From Pseudarthrobacter sp. NBSH8 (lineage in GTDB: Bacteria > Actinomycetota > Actinomycetes > Actinomycetales > Micrococcaceae): a stretch of 64,000 nucleotides of DNA. Shown one piece after another: positions 62,921-64,000 of the stretch. Within the stretch, counting starts at the first letter, position 1. Each line of letters starts with the position of its first letter. The notes beneath the pieces were generated by a model, which was given only the letters and a program-made list of their open reading frames with translations, ran no database searches and was not told the DNA's origin. The position numbers and the translations under genes are program-made. The stretch lies in NCBI RefSeq assembly GCF_014217545.1, contig NZ_CP043178.1:62001-126000 (forward strand), read 5' to 3'.

Positions 62921-63508
62921 ATGCGGGTATCCGCTGAAGATCGAAAAGAACAGCTGATTTCAGCGACAGTTGAACTTATGCGTCGTGAGGGCGTTCAGTC
63001 CGTGACCATCCGGGCCATTGCCAAGGAGGCTAACGCTCCACTGGCTACAGCACACTATTGCTTCAGCAACAAAGAAGAGCTGATGGAGGCGGCTGCCGAG
63101 GCTTGGTTTAAGAACTTGAGCCGCTTCTCAAGCGATGTCCCGGTCCATTTAGGCCTTCGCAAGGCTGTGGAACAAGTAGCCGAAGGCTACTGGCGCGCCC
63201 TTGAGGAAGAGCCCGAAAGCATACTTTCTGAGATTGAACTCATTTTGTGGGCAACACGCAATGCCGCCGTCAGCCCGCTGGCCGGGAGGATTTATCCCGC
63301 CTATGAAGTGGAGCTCGGAAATATGTTCGCTTCCGCCGCCCAAAACACCGGCGAACAGTGCCTCATGGAGTTCGCTACGCTGGTCAGGATCTTTTTGATG
63401 ATTTACGACGGAGCGGCCATTCAATACATGACCGACCCGAAGGCCGCCGATCATCGCGCCCAGTTCTTCATGATGATTGACGCACTTCTCCTCAAAGCCG
63501 GCGTCTGA
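62921..63508 (+). CDS. TetR family transcriptional regulator
   Basis: 195 residues. N-terminal TetR helix-turn-helix: DRKEQLISATVELMRREG, then VTIRAIAKEANAPLATAHYCFSN (residues about 8-50), with a ligand-binding all-helical C-terminal half. GGAGAG lies eight bases before the ATG. It converges on a pair of SMR efflux genes and may control them, though the direction argues for another target. GC content is a little lower than that of neighbours. Confidence 0.87.
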   Translation: MRVSAEDRKEQLISATVELMRREGVQSVTIRAIAKEANAPLATAHYCFSNKEELMEAAAEAWFKNLSRFSSDVPVHLGLRKAVEQVAEGYWRALEEEPESILSEIELILWATRNAAVSPLAGRIYPAYEVELGNMFASAAQNTGEQCLMEFATLVRIFLMIYDGAAIQYMTDPKAADHRAQFFMMIDALLLKAGV

Positions 63509-63520
63509 ACCAGCGCGGCC

Positions 63521-63898
63521 TCAGGCGGGCACCTTGGTGTCGGAACGGTCGGCAGGGGACGTGGCGACTGCAGGCAGGGATTTCAGCCCGGCCGCGCAGC
63601 CCACAATCCCGGCGATGAATAGTACCTTCAACAGGCTGAAGGGTTCGACGCCGGTAACCATCGCCCAGCCCACCGTCAGCGCAGCGCCGATTCCCACCCA
63701 GACGGCGTAGGCGGTGCCGAGCGGGATGCTGCGGATAGCCAGGCCGAGGCCGGTCATGCTCAGGGTGGCCGTGACCGCGAAGACAAAGGTGGGCAGCAGG
63801 TGGGTGAAACCATCGGAATTGCCCAACGCCGTGGCCCACACGGCTTCCAGTACGGCGGAGGCGAGGAGCAGCAGCCAGGCGACGGAACGCTTGGTCAT
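63521..63898 (-). CDS. Small multidrug resistance (SMR) family transporter
   Basis: 125 residues, four membrane helices. The essential Glu lies in the first helix (SAVLEAVWATAL), and GTAYAVWVGIGAALTV is the SMR signature. It has an unusual 20-residue hydrophilic tail after helix four. The start ATG at 63898 overlaps the stop of the gene upstream, a second SMR gene, so the two probably form a heterodimeric pump or a guanidinium-type exporter pair. Confidence 0.88.
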   Translation of the reverse strand: MTKRSVAWLLLLASAVLEAVWATALGNSDGFTHLLPTFVFAVTATLSMTGLGLAIRSIPLGTAYAVWVGIGAALTVGWAMVTGVEPFSLLKVLFIAGIVGCAAGLKSLPAVATSPADRSDTKVPA

Positions 63899-64000
63899 TA
63901 CGCCACCACCTTGAGGCCAACCACGCACGCGGCGATGCCGGTGAGCAGCAGGAGGCGGGCCGTCGTCGGACGTTCCGTTTTGGTGATGATCGCGTAGGCG
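63898..64000 (-). CDS. Second SMR family transporter, N-terminus beyond window edge
   Basis: The last 33 codons are in the window: AYAIITKTERPTTARLLLLT, then a final helix and the stop TAA overlapping the next ATG (TAATG). This matches the third-loop and fourth helix of an SMR protein. Paired SMR genes with overlap are typical of two-component SMR pumps. Confidence 0.75.
   Translation of the reverse strand, partial: AYAIITKTERPTTARLLLLTGIAACVVGLKVVA

Noticed and set aside
1..64000. CRISPR arrays, tRNA or rRNA genes, complete insertion sequences, prophage
   Set aside because: No regularly spaced repeats, no RNA gene structure and no intact transposase or phage gene were noticed; only a resolvase tail remains.

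Overview
The window is high-GC DNA with actinobacterial gene families: two PucR-type regulators, FCD-type GntR regulators, a CebR-like LacI regulator with its characteristic operator, an MptB-like mannosyltransferase, a fused biotin carboxylase-BCCP subunit, and a DUF5997 gene beside a LysR-like gene. Gene content and style fit a soil Micrococcaceae such as Arthrobacter, Pseudarthrobacter or Paenarthrobacter. This is inferred from family resemblance only; no rRNA or tRNA gene was seen. The window looks like a chromosomal catabolic region.

Layout. (1) 0-11 kb: a zinc alcohol dehydrogenase (cut by the window edge), a PucR regulator, and a divergent operon of class III aminotransferase, CoA-transferase, glutaryl-CoA-dehydrogenase-like enzyme, a damaged aldehyde dehydrogenase, 3-hydroxyacyl-CoA dehydrogenase and thiolase. 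The logic is 5-aminovalerate (or a related omega-amino acid) to glutarate to glutaryl-CoA to crotonyl-CoA to acetyl-CoA. No separate crotonase is present. (2) 11-14 kb: poorly coding DNA and a frameshifted M20 amidohydrolase. (3) 14-21.7 kb: NCS1 permease and HyuA/HyuB (hydantoinase/5-oxoprolinase type) with a divergent PucR regulator. (4) 21.8-30.5 kb: glycogen-debranching-like enzyme, APC permease, a stretch of gene debris (resolvase tail, GntR fragment, flavin-oxidase tail, damaged VOC gene) and several small conserved genes.

(5) 30.8-38.8 kb: a beta-glucan/beta-glucoside locus: a secreted beta-helix (GH55-like) protein divergent from an ABC sugar importer, GH1 beta-glucosidase and LacI regulator, with two near-identical palindromic operators in the divergent promoter region. 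(6) 39-47.5 kb: a 5-oxoproline locus: GntR regulators, a DUF1445/YcsI protein (related to D-glutamate cyclase), an NRAMP-like transporter lacking the metal motif, PxpA, a fused PxpB-PxpC, and a biotin carboxylase-BCCP protein. Palindromes matching GAATTGTT-N-AACAATTC flank the regulator on both sides. (7) 47.7-53.9 kb: a complete urease operon ureABCEFGD plus a NiCoT nickel permease. (8) 53.9-64 kb: ArfB, a Phd/RelE toxin-antitoxin pair, a truncated MFS gene, an alpha/beta hydrolase, an ABC exporter beside a NarL-type two-component system, an MptB-like mannosyltransferase, a TetR regulator and a pair of SMR genes (one cut by the edge).

A recurring theme is nitrogen and carbon salvage from cyclic amides and amino acids: two unrelated types of ATP-dependent lactam-opening enzyme (HyuAB and PxpABC), a possible source of 5-oxo-D-proline, and urease lie within 32 kb. 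A second theme is the number of damaged genes between 6.7 and 29 kb and at 39 kb. Some lesions are single-base or short-repeat indels that could be sequencing errors; others (internal deletion, abrupt junctions) look genuine.
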